Source of the DNA: Parvibaculum sp046297875
GTDB taxonomy: Bacteria; Pseudomonadota; Alphaproteobacteria; Parvibaculales; Parvibaculaceae
NCBI RefSeq assembly: GCF_046297875.1
Contig: NZ_JBKBHD010000001.1
Location: 1,488,001 to 1,552,000 of the forward strand
Length of the DNA: 64,000 nucleotides
Direction of reading: 5' to 3'
The translations under genes were made by a program, and so were the position numbers. Position 1 is the stretch's first letter; each line of letters begins with the position of its first letter. This document shows positions 17,399 through 26,411 of the stretch, in pieces. The notes beneath the pieces were generated by a model. It worked only from the letters and a program-made list of their open reading frames with translations, was not told where the DNA came from and did not search any database.

Positions 17399-19363
17399 AT
17401 GTTGAATTTTCGAAAGGCAAGCGACCGTCTGGCAGGTGTCCTGCTTTCGCTGCCGCGAGGGGTCAAGCGGGGCATTGCCGCGTTTGTCGACGCGCTTCTT
17501 GCCGTATTCACGGTCTGGGCGGCTCTGGTCCTTCGGCTGGAGAGCTTTGTCACCTTGCAGGGCGCCTATCTCTGGCCAGTTGCCGCGTCCGTATGCATCG
17601 CTATACCGCTGTTTGAACGTCTCGGACTTTATCGCGCGGTCTTCCGGTTTTCCGGCTGGCGCGCCATGGGGAATATCACCTCTGCGGTCGCCATCTATGG
17701 CGTCATATTTGCGACGATCTTCACTCTCATCAGTGTTCCAGGGGTGCCCCGCACAGTGGGCATCTTCCAGCCCGCTCTGTTTCTCATCGTTGTGATCGCG
17801 GCGCGAGCCATCGCGCGCGATATGCTGGGACGCGGTTCCGCCAAGGCATACGGAGCGGAGGAGCAGCGGATATTGATTTACGGGGCAGGCACGGCGGGCC
17901 TTGAGCTTGCTGCGGCGCTGGCTTCCAAAGGTACGAGCGAAATTGTCGGTTTCCTCGATGACGATCCCGCACTTCACAAGCATGTCGCGAACGGTCTGAC
18001 CATCTTTAACCCGGACATGGTCGGATCTCTTATCTCAAGGCTCGACGTCACCGATATCCTCCTTGCAATGCCGTCGATCAGCCGCTCCGAACGGGGCCGG
18101 ATCATGAAAGGTCTCGAGAAGTACTCTGTCCGCGTCTGCACGATGCCGAGCATCGACGATCTCGCTTCTGGCAGGGTGCAGGTGAGTGATATTCGTGAGC
18201 CGGACATTCACGAATTGCTTGGGCGCGATCCGGTTGCGCCCGATCTCGATTTCCTGCACCGCCATATCCGCGACAAGGTTGTCATGGTGACGGGCGCCGG
18301 CGGTTCCATCGGCAGCGAGCTTTGCCGGCAGATTCTGGAATGCAGGCCGAAACAGATCCTGCTTTTCGAAATGACCGAATTCGCACTGTTCCAGATCGAG
18401 CAGGAATTGCGCGGCATCGAGCGGCAGCGGGGCGGCCAGCCTGTCGAGGTCGTTGCGCTGCTCGGCTCGGTGCAGGACGAGAGGAGAATGCGAACCGTAT
18501 TCTCCAAATACTCGCCGAATACCGTCTATCACGCGGCGGCGTACAAGCATGTGCCGCTGGTTGAGGCAAATCCGCTTGAGGGTATCAGGAACAATGTCTG
18601 GGGCACCTGGGTCTCGGCCTATATGGCGCGGGATCACGGGGTCGAGAATTTCGTTCTTGTGAGCACGGACAAGGCGGTTCGCCCGACGAATATCATGGGT
18701 GCGAGCAAGCGGCTTGCAGAACTGGTGCTGCAGGCATTCGACAATGAACAGAGAAGTCTTGGCGCCGATAGCGCGAAAGGCGGCAATCGCCGCGGCACCT
18801 GCTTTTCGATGGTCCGCTTCGGCAATGTTCTCGGGTCTTCCGGCTCCGTTGTCCCGCTTTTCCGTCAGCAAATAAGGAATGGCGGGCCGATCACCCTGAC
18901 GCACCCAGAGGTGACGCGCTTTTTCATGACCATCCCGGAAGCGGCCCAGCTTGTCATTCAGGCAGGCGCGATGGCCCGTGGAGGAGATGTTTTCCTGCTC
19001 GATATGGGCGAGCCGGTTCGAGTAGCCGATCTTGCCCGCCGGATGGTTGCCCTTTCAGGTTTGTCGATCAGGGATGAAAGCAACCCCGACGGCGATATCG
19101 AAATAGAGGTTGTGGGCCTTCGTCCCGGCGAGAAGCTCTATGAGGAGCTGCTGATTGGCGACAATCCGGAAAAGACAGATCATGTCCGTATCATGAAGGC
19201 TCATGAAGCCTGCCTGCCATGGAGCGTTCTCGAGCCGAAGCTGCGGTTCCTCATGGCATCGATGGAAAAAGGCGACATCGCCGGCATCAGAAAGATGCTC
19301 GCAGAGCTTGTCTCCGGCTATAATCCCGAAAGGGCGGTCGAGCCTGAGCGGAAGCTCGCTTGA
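17399..19363 (+). CDS. CapD/WbpM-type nucleotide-sugar 4,6-dehydratase, membrane-bound
   Basis: 654 residues. The N-terminal third has four hydrophobic helices (residues about 15-125), then a first nucleotide-binding fold LIYGAGTAGLELAAAL, then the catalytic Rossmann domain opening VMVTGAGGSIGSELCRQI. The active site STDKAVRPTNIMGASKR keeps Asp and Lys but has Met at the usual Tyr position, as known for the long WbpM/PglF branch. The expected reaction is UDP-GlcNAc to the UDP-4-keto-6-deoxy sugar, the first step to di-amino-trideoxy sugars such as QuiNAc or bacillosamine derivatives. It follows a possible terminator and may have its own promoter. Confidence 0.93.
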   Translation: MLNFRKASDRLAGVLLSLPRGVKRGIAAFVDALLAVFTVWAALVLRLESFVTLQGAYLWPVAASVCIAIPLFERLGLYRAVFRFSGWRAMGNITSAVAIYGVIFATIFTLISVPGVPRTVGIFQPALFLIVVIAARAIARDMLGRGSAKAYGAEEQRILIYGAGTAGLELAAALASKGTSEIVGFLDDDPALHKHVANGLTIFNPDMVGSLISRLDVTDILLAMPSISRSERGRIMKGLEKYSVRVCTMPSIDDLASGRVQVSDIREPDIHELLGRDPVAPDLDFLHRHIRDKVVMVTGAGGSIGSELCRQILECRPKQILLFEMTEFALFQIEQELRGIERQRGGQPVEVVALLGSVQDERRMRTVFSKYSPNTVYHAAAYKHVPLVEANPLEGIRNNVWGTWVSAYMARDHGVENFVLVSTDKAVRPTNIMGASKRLAELVLQAFDNEQRSLGADSAKGGNRRGTCFSMVRFGNVLGSSGSVVPLFRQQIRNGGPITLTHPEVTRFFMTIPEAAQLVIQAGAMARGGDVFLLDMGEPVRVADLARRMVALSGLSIRDESNPDGDIEIEVVGLRPGEKLYEELLIGDNPEKTDHVRIMKAHEACLPWSVLEPKLRFLMASMEKGDIAGIRKMLAELVSGYNPERAVEPERKLA

Positions 19364-19408
19364 CTCACAGGCTCCACTGCGACCGATCTCACAGGAATCG
19401 ATAAATAG

Positions 19409-20422
19409 ATGCGTACCGCTCTCGTGACAGGTTCTGCCGGGTTTATCGGCTATCACCTTTGCCGCCGCCTGCTCGATGACGGATTTCGGGTGATCGGTCT
19501 CGACGCGCTGACCGACTATTACGATGTCCGGCTGAAGCAGCGGCGTCACTCGATGCTGCGTCAATCGCAGCATTTTCAGGCCATCGAGTCGCGGCTAGAA
19601 GAGCCTGGGTGCCTGATGGACCTGTTTGCAAGCGAGAAGCCGGACGTCGTCGTGCACCTTGCGGCCCAGGCAGGTGTACGCCATTCGATTGACGCACCCC
19701 GGTCCTATGTCGAAGCAAATCTTGTTGGCACGTTCGAACTTCTCGAGGCCGCGCGCGCCTGGCGGCCAGAGCATATTCTCCTCGCATCGACATCAAGCGT
19801 CTATGGCGCGAACGAGGAAATGCCCTACAGGGAGGTGCACAAAGCCGATACGCCAATGTCCTTCTATGCGGCGACGAAGAAGGCGAATGAGGCAATGGCG
19901 CACAGCTACGCCCATCTCTTCGATATACCTACGACGATGTTTCGCTTCTTCACGGTCTATGGGCCGTGGGGACGGCCAGACATGGCGCTCTTCAAGTTTA
20001 CACGCGCCATTCTCGCGGGCGAGCCAATCGATGTTTACAATCATGGCGAGATGCAGCGTGATTTCACTTACATAGACGATCTGGTCGAAGGCATCCGCCG
20101 TCTGATCGATGCCTCTCCGGTAAGGCTACTTGATGCGAGTGACGTGCCGGAAGGAGACAGCCTCTCTCCAGTCGCGCCGTTCCGCATCGTGAATATTGGC
20201 AATTCGTCGCCAGTTCGGCTGATGGATTTCATAGAGGCGATTGAAAGTGCCATCGGTAGCAAGGCCGAAAAGCGCTACATGGATATTCAGCCGGGCGATG
20301 TGCCTGCGACATGGGCCGACATTTCGCTGCTTGAAAGGCTGACCGGCTTTCGGCCTGGGACACCGGTGAAATCCGGTGTTGCGCGGTTCATCGACTGGTA
20401 TCGCGACTACTACAAGGATTGA
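19409..20422 (+). CDS. NAD-dependent epimerase, UDP-glucuronate 4-epimerase type
   Basis: 337 residues of the extended SDR family. The dinucleotide motif TGSAGFIGYHL is at the N-terminus, followed by DALTDYYDVRLKQRR, a signature of the LspL/CapI branch that epimerises UDP-glucuronate to UDP-galacturonate. The catalytic triad appears as STSSVYG and Tyr-x3-Lys in SFYAATKKANE, and FRFFTVYGPWGRPDMALF matches the branch. The Ugd at 20448-21764, convergent and 25 bases away, would supply the UDP-glucuronate, so the glycan probably contains galacturonate (inference). Confidence 0.88.
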   Translation: MRTALVTGSAGFIGYHLCRRLLDDGFRVIGLDALTDYYDVRLKQRRHSMLRQSQHFQAIESRLEEPGCLMDLFASEKPDVVVHLAAQAGVRHSIDAPRSYVEANLVGTFELLEAARAWRPEHILLASTSSVYGANEEMPYREVHKADTPMSFYAATKKANEAMAHSYAHLFDIPTTMFRFFTVYGPWGRPDMALFKFTRAILAGEPIDVYNHGEMQRDFTYIDDLVEGIRRLIDASPVRLLDASDVPEGDSLSPVAPFRIVNIGNSSPVRLMDFIEAIESAIGSKAEKRYMDIQPGDVPATWADISLLERLTGFRPGTPVKSGVARFIDWYRDYYKD

Positions 20423-20447
20423 GCAGCGGCGATCGCCCTGCGGTCTC

Positions 20448-21764
20448 TCAACCCCTCACCGGCACCCGTCCCACCGAGTGATATTCGAAACCGGCGTCCC
20501 GCATTTCGGCCGGCGTGTAGATATTCCGCAGGTCGATGATGAGCGGGCGGCGCAGCAGCGATTTTACGCGCTTGAGGTCGAGCGCGCGGAACTCGTTCCA
20601 TTCGGTGAGGATCACGAGTGCATCTGCGTCCTTCATCGTACCATAGGCGTCTTCCGCCCACTCCACATGCGGGAGCAATTGCCGCGCTTCGTGCATGCCT
20701 TCGGGGTCGAAAGCCGCAATGCTGGCGCCCGCCTTCTGCAGCGTGGGGACGATGTCGAGGCTCGGCGCATCGCGCATGTCGTCGGTATTTGGCTTGAAGG
20801 TCACGCCGAGCACGGCAATGCGCTTGTCAGCGAGGCCGTTGCCCAGCGCCTGTGCGATGCGTTCGGCCATGCGCTTCTTGCGCGCGTCATTGGCGTGAAC
20901 CACCGCATTGACAATCGAAACGGATGTACCGAAATCATGTGCGGTCTGCAGCAGCGCCTTGGTGTCCTTCGGGAAGCAGGAGCCGCCATAGCCGGGGCCA
21001 GCATGAAGGAATTTCTTGCCGATGCGCCCGTCAAGGCCGATGCCGCGCGCCACGTCCTGCACGTTTGCACCTGCCGCCTCGCAAAGATCGGCCATCTCGT
21101 TGATGAAGGTGATCTTGGTGGCGAGAAAGGCGTTTGCTGCGTATTTGGTGAGTTCGGAGGTGCGCCGGTCGGTAAAGAGGACGGGCGTTTCGTTGAGGAA
21201 GAGAGGCCGGTAGATGCGGCGCATCACTTCACGCGCGCGTTCCGACGATGTGCCGACGACGACGCGGTCGGGCCTCATGAAGTCGTCGATGGCAGCACCC
21301 TCGCGCAGGAACTCCGGGTTTGAGGCCACATCGAAGTCGAGGCCGGGGCGGCGTGCCCGGATCAGCTCTTCCACGCGGTCGCCGGTGCCCACTGGCACTG
21401 TCGATTTGTTGACGATGACAGCATAGGCATCGAGATTGCCGGCAATCTCTTCGGCGGCCGCGAAAACATAGGTGAGGTCCGCGTGTCCGTCGCCGCGGCG
21501 GCTCGGTGTGCCCACCGCAATGAAGATGGCTTCGGCATCTTTCACCGCCTCGGCGATATCCGTCGTGAAAGTGAGACGCCCAGCACCCGCATTTCCGGCA
21601 ACCAGTGCATCGAGGCCCGGTTCGAATATCGGGATTTCACCGCGCTTCAGGCGCTCGATCTTGCCCGCGTCCTTGTCCACGCAGACGACATCATGTCCGA
21701 ATTCGGCAAAGCAGGTGCCGGAGACGAGGCCCACATAGCCCGTGCCGATCATGGCAATTTTCAT
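20448..21764 (-). CDS. ugd: UDP-glucose 6-dehydrogenase
   Basis: 438 residues. It begins with MKIAMIGTGYVGLVSGTCFA, the NAD fold of the UDP-glucose/GDP-mannose dehydrogenase family, and the nucleophile is Cys263 in GPGYGGSCFPKDTKAL. LGVTFKPNTDDMRDAPS is the C-terminal UDP-binding block. It makes UDP-glucuronate from UDP-glucose by two NAD-dependent oxidations. GalU is encoded just upstream on the same strand (51-base gap), so the two form a UDP-glucose to UDP-glucuronate operon that also serves the epimerase at 19409-20422. Confidence 0.95.
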   Translation of the reverse strand: MKIAMIGTGYVGLVSGTCFAEFGHDVVCVDKDAGKIERLKRGEIPIFEPGLDALVAGNAGAGRLTFTTDIAEAVKDAEAIFIAVGTPSRRGDGHADLTYVFAAAEEIAGNLDAYAVIVNKSTVPVGTGDRVEELIRARRPGLDFDVASNPEFLREGAAIDDFMRPDRVVVGTSSERAREVMRRIYRPLFLNETPVLFTDRRTSELTKYAANAFLATKITFINEMADLCEAAGANVQDVARGIGLDGRIGKKFLHAGPGYGGSCFPKDTKALLQTAHDFGTSVSIVNAVVHANDARKKRMAERIAQALGNGLADKRIAVLGVTFKPNTDDMRDAPSLDIVPTLQKAGASIAAFDPEGMHEARQLLPHVEWAEDAYGTMKDADALVILTEWNEFRALDLKRVKSLLRRPLIIDLRNIYTPAEMRDAGFEYHSVGRVPVRG

Positions 21765-21815
21765 CGGAAAATCTCTTCAGCGTTGGAGGAAGCGGCAATT
21801 TTCGGCGAGAGCTAT

Positions 21816-22694
21816 CTACTTTTTCAGTAACAATTCCGCGACAGGCCGGAACTTTGGCGCAATGTCGGGGCGGGAAAGGGCAAGCGCCAGATTGGCCGAA
21901 AGGAAGCCGATCTTGTCGCCGCAATCGTATGTCGTGCCCTTGAAGCGGTAGGAGAAGAAATCCTGCTCCGCGATGAGCTTGATCATGGCATCGGTGAGCT
22001 GGATTTCGCCGCCCGCGCCAGGCTTCTGGATTTCGAGCTTCGCGAAGATTTCGGGCTGCAGGATATAGCGGCCCGAGATGATGAGGTTCGAGGGCGCGTC
22101 CTCGAGCTTCGGCTTTTCCACCATGCCGGTGATGCGATGCGTGCGCTCGTCGAATTTCTGATCGAGCGCCACCACGCCATAGCGGTTCACATGTTCCTGC
22201 GGCACTTCCTCGACCGCGATCACATTGCCACCATGGGCTTTATAGACATCCATCATCTGCGCGAAACAGCCGCGGGGGGCGTGGATCAGCATGTCGGGCA
22301 GCGCGAGCAGAAAGGGCTCATTGCCCACAATGTCGCGTGCGCACCAGACGGCATGGCCGAGCCCCAAGGGCTCCTGCTGGCGGACGAAGCTGGCCGCGCC
22401 CGCCGCCGGGCGGCTTGTTTTGAGCATCGCAATTTCCGCTGTCTTGCCGCGGGCTTTAAGCGTTGCTTCCAGCTCATAGGCGAGGTCGAAATGATCCTCG
22501 ATCGTGCCCTTGCCGCGCCCCGTCACGAAGACGAAATGCTCGATCCCGGCTTCGGCGGCCTCTTCCACCGCATACTGGATCACTGGCTTGTCGACGACGG
22601 TCAGCATCTCCTTCGGCACTGCCTTGGTCGCGGGCAGAAAGCGGGTGCCGAGGCCGGCGACGGGGAAAACGGCTTTGCGGGGCATCTGGGTCAT
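21816..22694 (-). CDS. galU: UTP-glucose-1-phosphate uridylyltransferase
   Basis: 292 residues of the standard bacterial GalU. The nucleotide-binding motif AVFPVAGLGTRFLPATKAVPKEM is near the N-terminus, followed by VDKPVIQYAVEEA, GLGHAVWCARD and ALPDMLIHA, and a GEIQLTDAM block that lines the sugar site. It makes UDP-glucose from UTP and glucose-1-phosphate. It is the first gene of the galU-ugd pair and is divergent from gmd with a 250-base shared upstream region. MPRKAVFP, three codons in, is an alternative start. Confidence 0.95.
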   Translation of the reverse strand: MTQMPRKAVFPVAGLGTRFLPATKAVPKEMLTVVDKPVIQYAVEEAAEAGIEHFVFVTGRGKGTIEDHFDLAYELEATLKARGKTAEIAMLKTSRPAAGAASFVRQQEPLGLGHAVWCARDIVGNEPFLLALPDMLIHAPRGCFAQMMDVYKAHGGNVIAVEEVPQEHVNRYGVVALDQKFDERTHRITGMVEKPKLEDAPSNLIISGRYILQPEIFAKLEIQKPGAGGEIQLTDAMIKLIAEQDFFSYRFKGTTYDCGDKIGFLSANLALALSRPDIAPKFRPVAELLLKK

Positions 22695-22944
22695 TCAGGT
22701 CTCGCGGCGCAATGTGACGGCTAAGTAACTCATATCAGTAAGGAATTTTGCTTTCCATAGCGACTTTTGGCATGGGGGCAGCCGCACCGCAAGCCGCCTT
22801 CACACCGCCTGTTTCCGAGCGGGTAAAATCCATGTATCTAGAGACGCCTTCAGACCCCAAGGCATTCCCAGGGAACAGTCGGTCGGGGGTGGTGAGCTGG
22901 TCAATTGCCGGCCTTGATTGTCCATGTCGGGAGAACGTCTGAAT

Positions 22945-24012
22945 ATGACGAAGCGGGTTGCGCTGATTACGGGTATCACGGGCCAGGATGGCAGCTATCT
23001 GGCCGATCTCCTGGTCTCGAAGGGCTATGAGGTCCACGGCCTCATGCGCCGCTCCTCCTCGCTCAATACCGACCGGGTGAACCATCTCTATAACGAGGAT
23101 TGCGCGCCTGCCACAGGCATCGGAATGCATTTCGGCGACATGTCGGATGGCGGCAGCCTTCTGCGCGTCCTGAAGGATGTGAAGCCCGACGAGGTCTATA
23201 ATCTTGCCGCGCAGAGCCATGTGAAGGTGAGCTTCGACAAGCCGGAATATACGGCGGATGTGAACGCGACCGGCGTGTTGCGTCTTCTTGAGGCGATCCG
23301 CCTGCTCGATATGGGCGAGAGTGTGCGCTTCTATCAGGCGTCGACATCTGAGCTTTTCGGGAATGTGCAGGAAACGCCGCAGAGCGAGACGACGCCCTTC
23401 CGGCCGCGCAGCCCCTACGCGATCTCCAAGCATTTCGCCTTCCAGACGGTCGTGAACTACCGCGAGGCCTATGGCTTCCATGCTTCGAACGGCATCCTCT
23501 TCAATCATGAGGGGCCGAACCGCGGCGAGAATTTCGTCAGCCGCAAGATCACGCGCGCCGTCGCCGCGATCCATCACGGGCTGCAGGACCGGCTCTATCT
23601 CGGCAATATCAATTCGCGCCGCGACTGGGGCCATGCCCGCGACTATGTCGAAGGCATGTGGCTCATGCTGCAGAAGGAGACACCGGGCGACTATGTGCTG
23701 GCGACCGGCGAGGAACATTCCGTGCGTGACTTCGCCGAGCTTGCCTTCGAGATGGTCGGCCGCCCCATCGAATGGGAAGGCTCTGGCCTTGAAGAGAAGG
23801 GCATCGACCGGAAATCGGGCAAGGTGCTGATCGAGATCGACCCGAATTATTACCGCCCGGCGGAAGTGAACTCGCTCGTTGGCAATGCCTCGAAGGCGCG
23901 CGACGAACTCGGCTGGACGCACAAGACGACCTTCAAGGAACTGGTGGCCGAAATGGTCGAGGCCGATATGCGCCGCATGAGCGGCGGGGCCGTCGCGGCG
24001 CATGGTGGCTAG
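22945..24012 (+). CDS. gmd: GDP-mannose 4,6-dehydratase
   Basis: 355 residues. The NADP motif ALITGITGQDGSYLADLL is followed by EVHGLMRRSSSLNTDRVNHL, the Gmd signature with the arginines for NADP. The catalytic residues lie in STSELFGNVQETPQ and in Tyr-x3-Lys of RSPYAISKHFA. It converts GDP-mannose to GDP-4-keto-6-deoxymannose, precursor of GDP-fucose, rhamnose or perosamine; no downstream enzyme is adjacent. ManC at 26412-27845 makes its substrate. I start at ATG 22945, with GGGAGA about 10 bases upstream; ATG 22924 is an alternative. Confidence 0.95.
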   Translation: MTKRVALITGITGQDGSYLADLLVSKGYEVHGLMRRSSSLNTDRVNHLYNEDCAPATGIGMHFGDMSDGGSLLRVLKDVKPDEVYNLAAQSHVKVSFDKPEYTADVNATGVLRLLEAIRLLDMGESVRFYQASTSELFGNVQETPQSETTPFRPRSPYAISKHFAFQTVVNYREAYGFHASNGILFNHEGPNRGENFVSRKITRAVAAIHHGLQDRLYLGNINSRRDWGHARDYVEGMWLMLQKETPGDYVLATGEEHSVRDFAELAFEMVGRPIEWEGSGLEEKGIDRKSGKVLIEIDPNYYRPAEVNSLVGNASKARDELGWTHKTTFKELVAEMVEADMRRMSGGAVAAHGG

Positions 24013-24018
24013 GCCGGT

Positions 24019-26190
24019 TCAGGCGTCCAGCACCTTGCGGATCTTCGCAGCGAGTTCCTCGCGCCGGTAGGGCTTGCTCACGAGCTGAACGCCCCGGTCG
24101 AGGCGGCCCTGGTGGACGATTGCATTCTCGGTATAGCCTGATGTGAACAGCACTTTGAGGCCTGGGCGCAGCTTCGCTGCCGCTTCTGCCAGCTGACGCC
24201 CGTTCATGCCGCCCGGCATCACCACATCCGTAAACAGCAGGTCGATACTCTCATCCGCTTTCAATATGTGGAGTGCCTTTGCACCGTTCTCGGCGCCGGT
24301 CACGTGGTAACCGAGATCGGCCAGCTGATGCAGCACATTCTGGCGGACCAGCTCGTCATCCTCGACGACGAGGATGTGTCCCGTGCCGGTTGATTCAGGT
24401 GCCGCGCCGGCGGGCACATAGGCCGCTTCGCCCGCCGCGTGGGAGCGCGGCAGGTAGATCTTTATGGATGTGCCTTCGCCCAGCTCGGAATAGATCTTCG
24501 CATGTCCGCCAGACTGCTTCACGAAGCCGAAGACCATGCTGAGCCCGAGCCCGCTTCCCCGTCCCGAGCCTTTGGTGGTGAAGAAGGGCTCGAAGGCGCG
24601 TTCGAGCGTTTCCCTGGTCATGCCCGTGCCGGTATCCGTTACCGAAATCATCACATATTGACCGGGCTTCACATCATTGTTCGCTTCCGCGTAACTGTCG
24701 TCGAGCATCGCATTCGACGTTTCGATGGTAAGGCGGCCGCCCTCCGGCATGGCATCACGTGCATTGACAGCGAGGTTCACGAGCGCCGCTTCGAGCTGAC
24801 CGGGGTCGATTTCCGCGCGCCACAAGCCGCCCGCACCCGCGATCTCAAGGTCGATATCCTCATTGAGCGTCCGGCGCAGGAGACCCTCGATGCCATTGAT
24901 GAGCCTGTTGACGTCTATGACTTTCGGCTCAAGCGGCTGGCGGCGGGCGAAGGCGAGGAGGCGCTTCGTCAGATCCGCACCGCGCTCTGCGGCTGTCACG
25001 ATCGTCTGCGCCAGCTGTCGCCCGCGCGGGCTGATCGTCTGATCGTGCTCGAGCATTTCGCCATTGCCGAGAATCACGGTCAGCAGGTTGTTGAAGTCAT
25101 GGGCGATGCCGCCGGTAAGCTGGCCAAGAGACTCGATTTTCTGTGATTGCCGCAAACTTTCCTCTGCCGCGCGTTGCGTCGTTACATCCCGGGAAATGAA
25201 CATGATGGCATCGGATTGGAATTCACTCGCGGGCATGAGGACAAAATTCGCATGCAGAATAGGCGGCTGCGCGCCATTGCTGACAAGCCGCCCTTCAAAG
25301 ACGAATGACGGAACTTTCCTTTCTGCAAGCGCGGAGAAGCCCTCCTGCCACACCTCTCGATCCTCGGGCTGCAGGATCTCTTGAAAGGAACGGCCCAGCG
25401 AAGCGTCGAAGCGTGTGATCGCGAGGAAGGTTTTGTTGCAGGATTCGATGACGCCATTGGTGCCGAGATATCCGATACCCGTGCCGGACTCGTCGAAGAG
25501 CCGCTGCAGCCTCTCATCGTTCAGGCGCATCAATGCGCTTGCGCGTTCCAGCGCCTGCAGCCGTTCTGCCTCGGCGACATAGCGTTCGCGGTACTGGGCA
25601 AAGAGATTGAGGAAGAGAGCAAAGGAGACAAAGCTCAGGACGAAGACAGACGGCGCACCAAGTTGCAGCGCGTAATGTTCAATATCCACCGTGGTCAAAT
25701 AGACGGCAAAGACGAATACCGCGGATGCAACGATCAGATAATCGACCAGGCGGCGGCTCTTGCCCGAGTTGGTGAATTTGTTGAAGGCAATGAGCGGGAA
25801 GTACCAGAAGAGGTAGGGGAACATCAGAACGAGTTCGCCCGTCTCGGAAAAGGCGATGAGCGAACCGGCGGCCAGATAGAAGGCGAAAAATATGGATGCT
25901 GCGGCGGCAATAAGCGGCAGGCGGTCTGCCGGCTTCATGACGAGAACGAGAAGCAATATGCCGGATACGAGGCCGCAAGTGCCAATGAGCCTGAGTTCCG
26001 CGTTGCTTATCGATCCGGGAACAAATGCGAAGGCAACGCCCAATACCGAGCCGATAAAGGCTACCGACAGCCCAACAAAGAGGATCGCTCTTGCCCGGCG
26101 GGCATATTCGGCACTGGCGCTGGCCTCATTCGTCGGCGTCATCGGGTTTCCGTACTCAGCGGGCATGGGCATGTCTCCCGGGCCTCGCAT
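24019..26190 (-). CDS. Membrane hybrid histidine kinase (6 TM, PAS, HisKA, ATPase, receiver)
   Basis: 723 residues. Six hydrophobic helices lie between about 35 and 198. They are followed by a PAS domain (about 225-340), HisKA with phosphoacceptor His364 in GGIAHDFNNLL, HATPase_c with N-box NLAVNARD (472-479) and G-box GSGRGSGLGLSM (541-552), and a C-terminal receiver with Asp655 in LLFTDVVMPGG. The H-D-F-N-N form is that of the large blue-light/PAS hybrid kinase group. The signal is unknown and no partner regulator lies nearby. It is convergent with gmd, 6 bases away, and sits between the GDP-mannose genes. An ATG at 26166 with GGGAG 8 bases upstream is a good alternative start. Confidence 0.92.
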   Translation of the reverse strand: MRGPGDMPMPAEYGNPMTPTNEASASAEYARRARAILFVGLSVAFIGSVLGVAFAFVPGSISNAELRLIGTCGLVSGILLLVLVMKPADRLPLIAAAASIFFAFYLAAGSLIAFSETGELVLMFPYLFWYFPLIAFNKFTNSGKSRRLVDYLIVASAVFVFAVYLTTVDIEHYALQLGAPSVFVLSFVSFALFLNLFAQYRERYVAEAERLQALERASALMRLNDERLQRLFDESGTGIGYLGTNGVIESCNKTFLAITRFDASLGRSFQEILQPEDREVWQEGFSALAERKVPSFVFEGRLVSNGAQPPILHANFVLMPASEFQSDAIMFISRDVTTQRAAEESLRQSQKIESLGQLTGGIAHDFNNLLTVILGNGEMLEHDQTISPRGRQLAQTIVTAAERGADLTKRLLAFARRQPLEPKVIDVNRLINGIEGLLRRTLNEDIDLEIAGAGGLWRAEIDPGQLEAALVNLAVNARDAMPEGGRLTIETSNAMLDDSYAEANNDVKPGQYVMISVTDTGTGMTRETLERAFEPFFTTKGSGRGSGLGLSMVFGFVKQSGGHAKIYSELGEGTSIKIYLPRSHAAGEAAYVPAGAAPESTGTGHILVVEDDELVRQNVLHQLADLGYHVTGAENGAKALHILKADESIDLLFTDVVMPGGMNGRQLAEAAAKLRPGLKVLFTSGYTENAIVHQGRLDRGVQLVSKPYRREELAAKIRKVLDA

Positions 26191-26411
26191 CCGCCCGGGA
26201 TGCTGCCCGAGTTCATATACTGGCCCAAATATGGCGTTGAGTCATTTGGCCGCATAACTGGCAGGACGGGACAATCCTCGGTAAAACCCCTCATTTCCGG
26301 TGGCATTAACCGTTTTCGCTATGCCGGGGTGAAAAGAGGATTGCCTTCGACTAGAATTTGCGGCACCCGCTCTCGGGGGGCGGCAGATAATTCGGGCAGG
26401 GCAGAAGCGCC
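26191..26411. promoter_or_regulatory. Divergent promoter region, hybrid kinase / manC
   Basis: This 221-base gap separates the minus-strand kinase from plus-strand manC and must hold both promoters. It is less GC-rich around 26215-26330. No gene and no clear operator are visible. Confidence 0.35.

Noticed and set aside
22735..24003. A 422-codon minus-strand frame opposite gmd
   Set aside because: Antisense of the textbook gmd; no motif.
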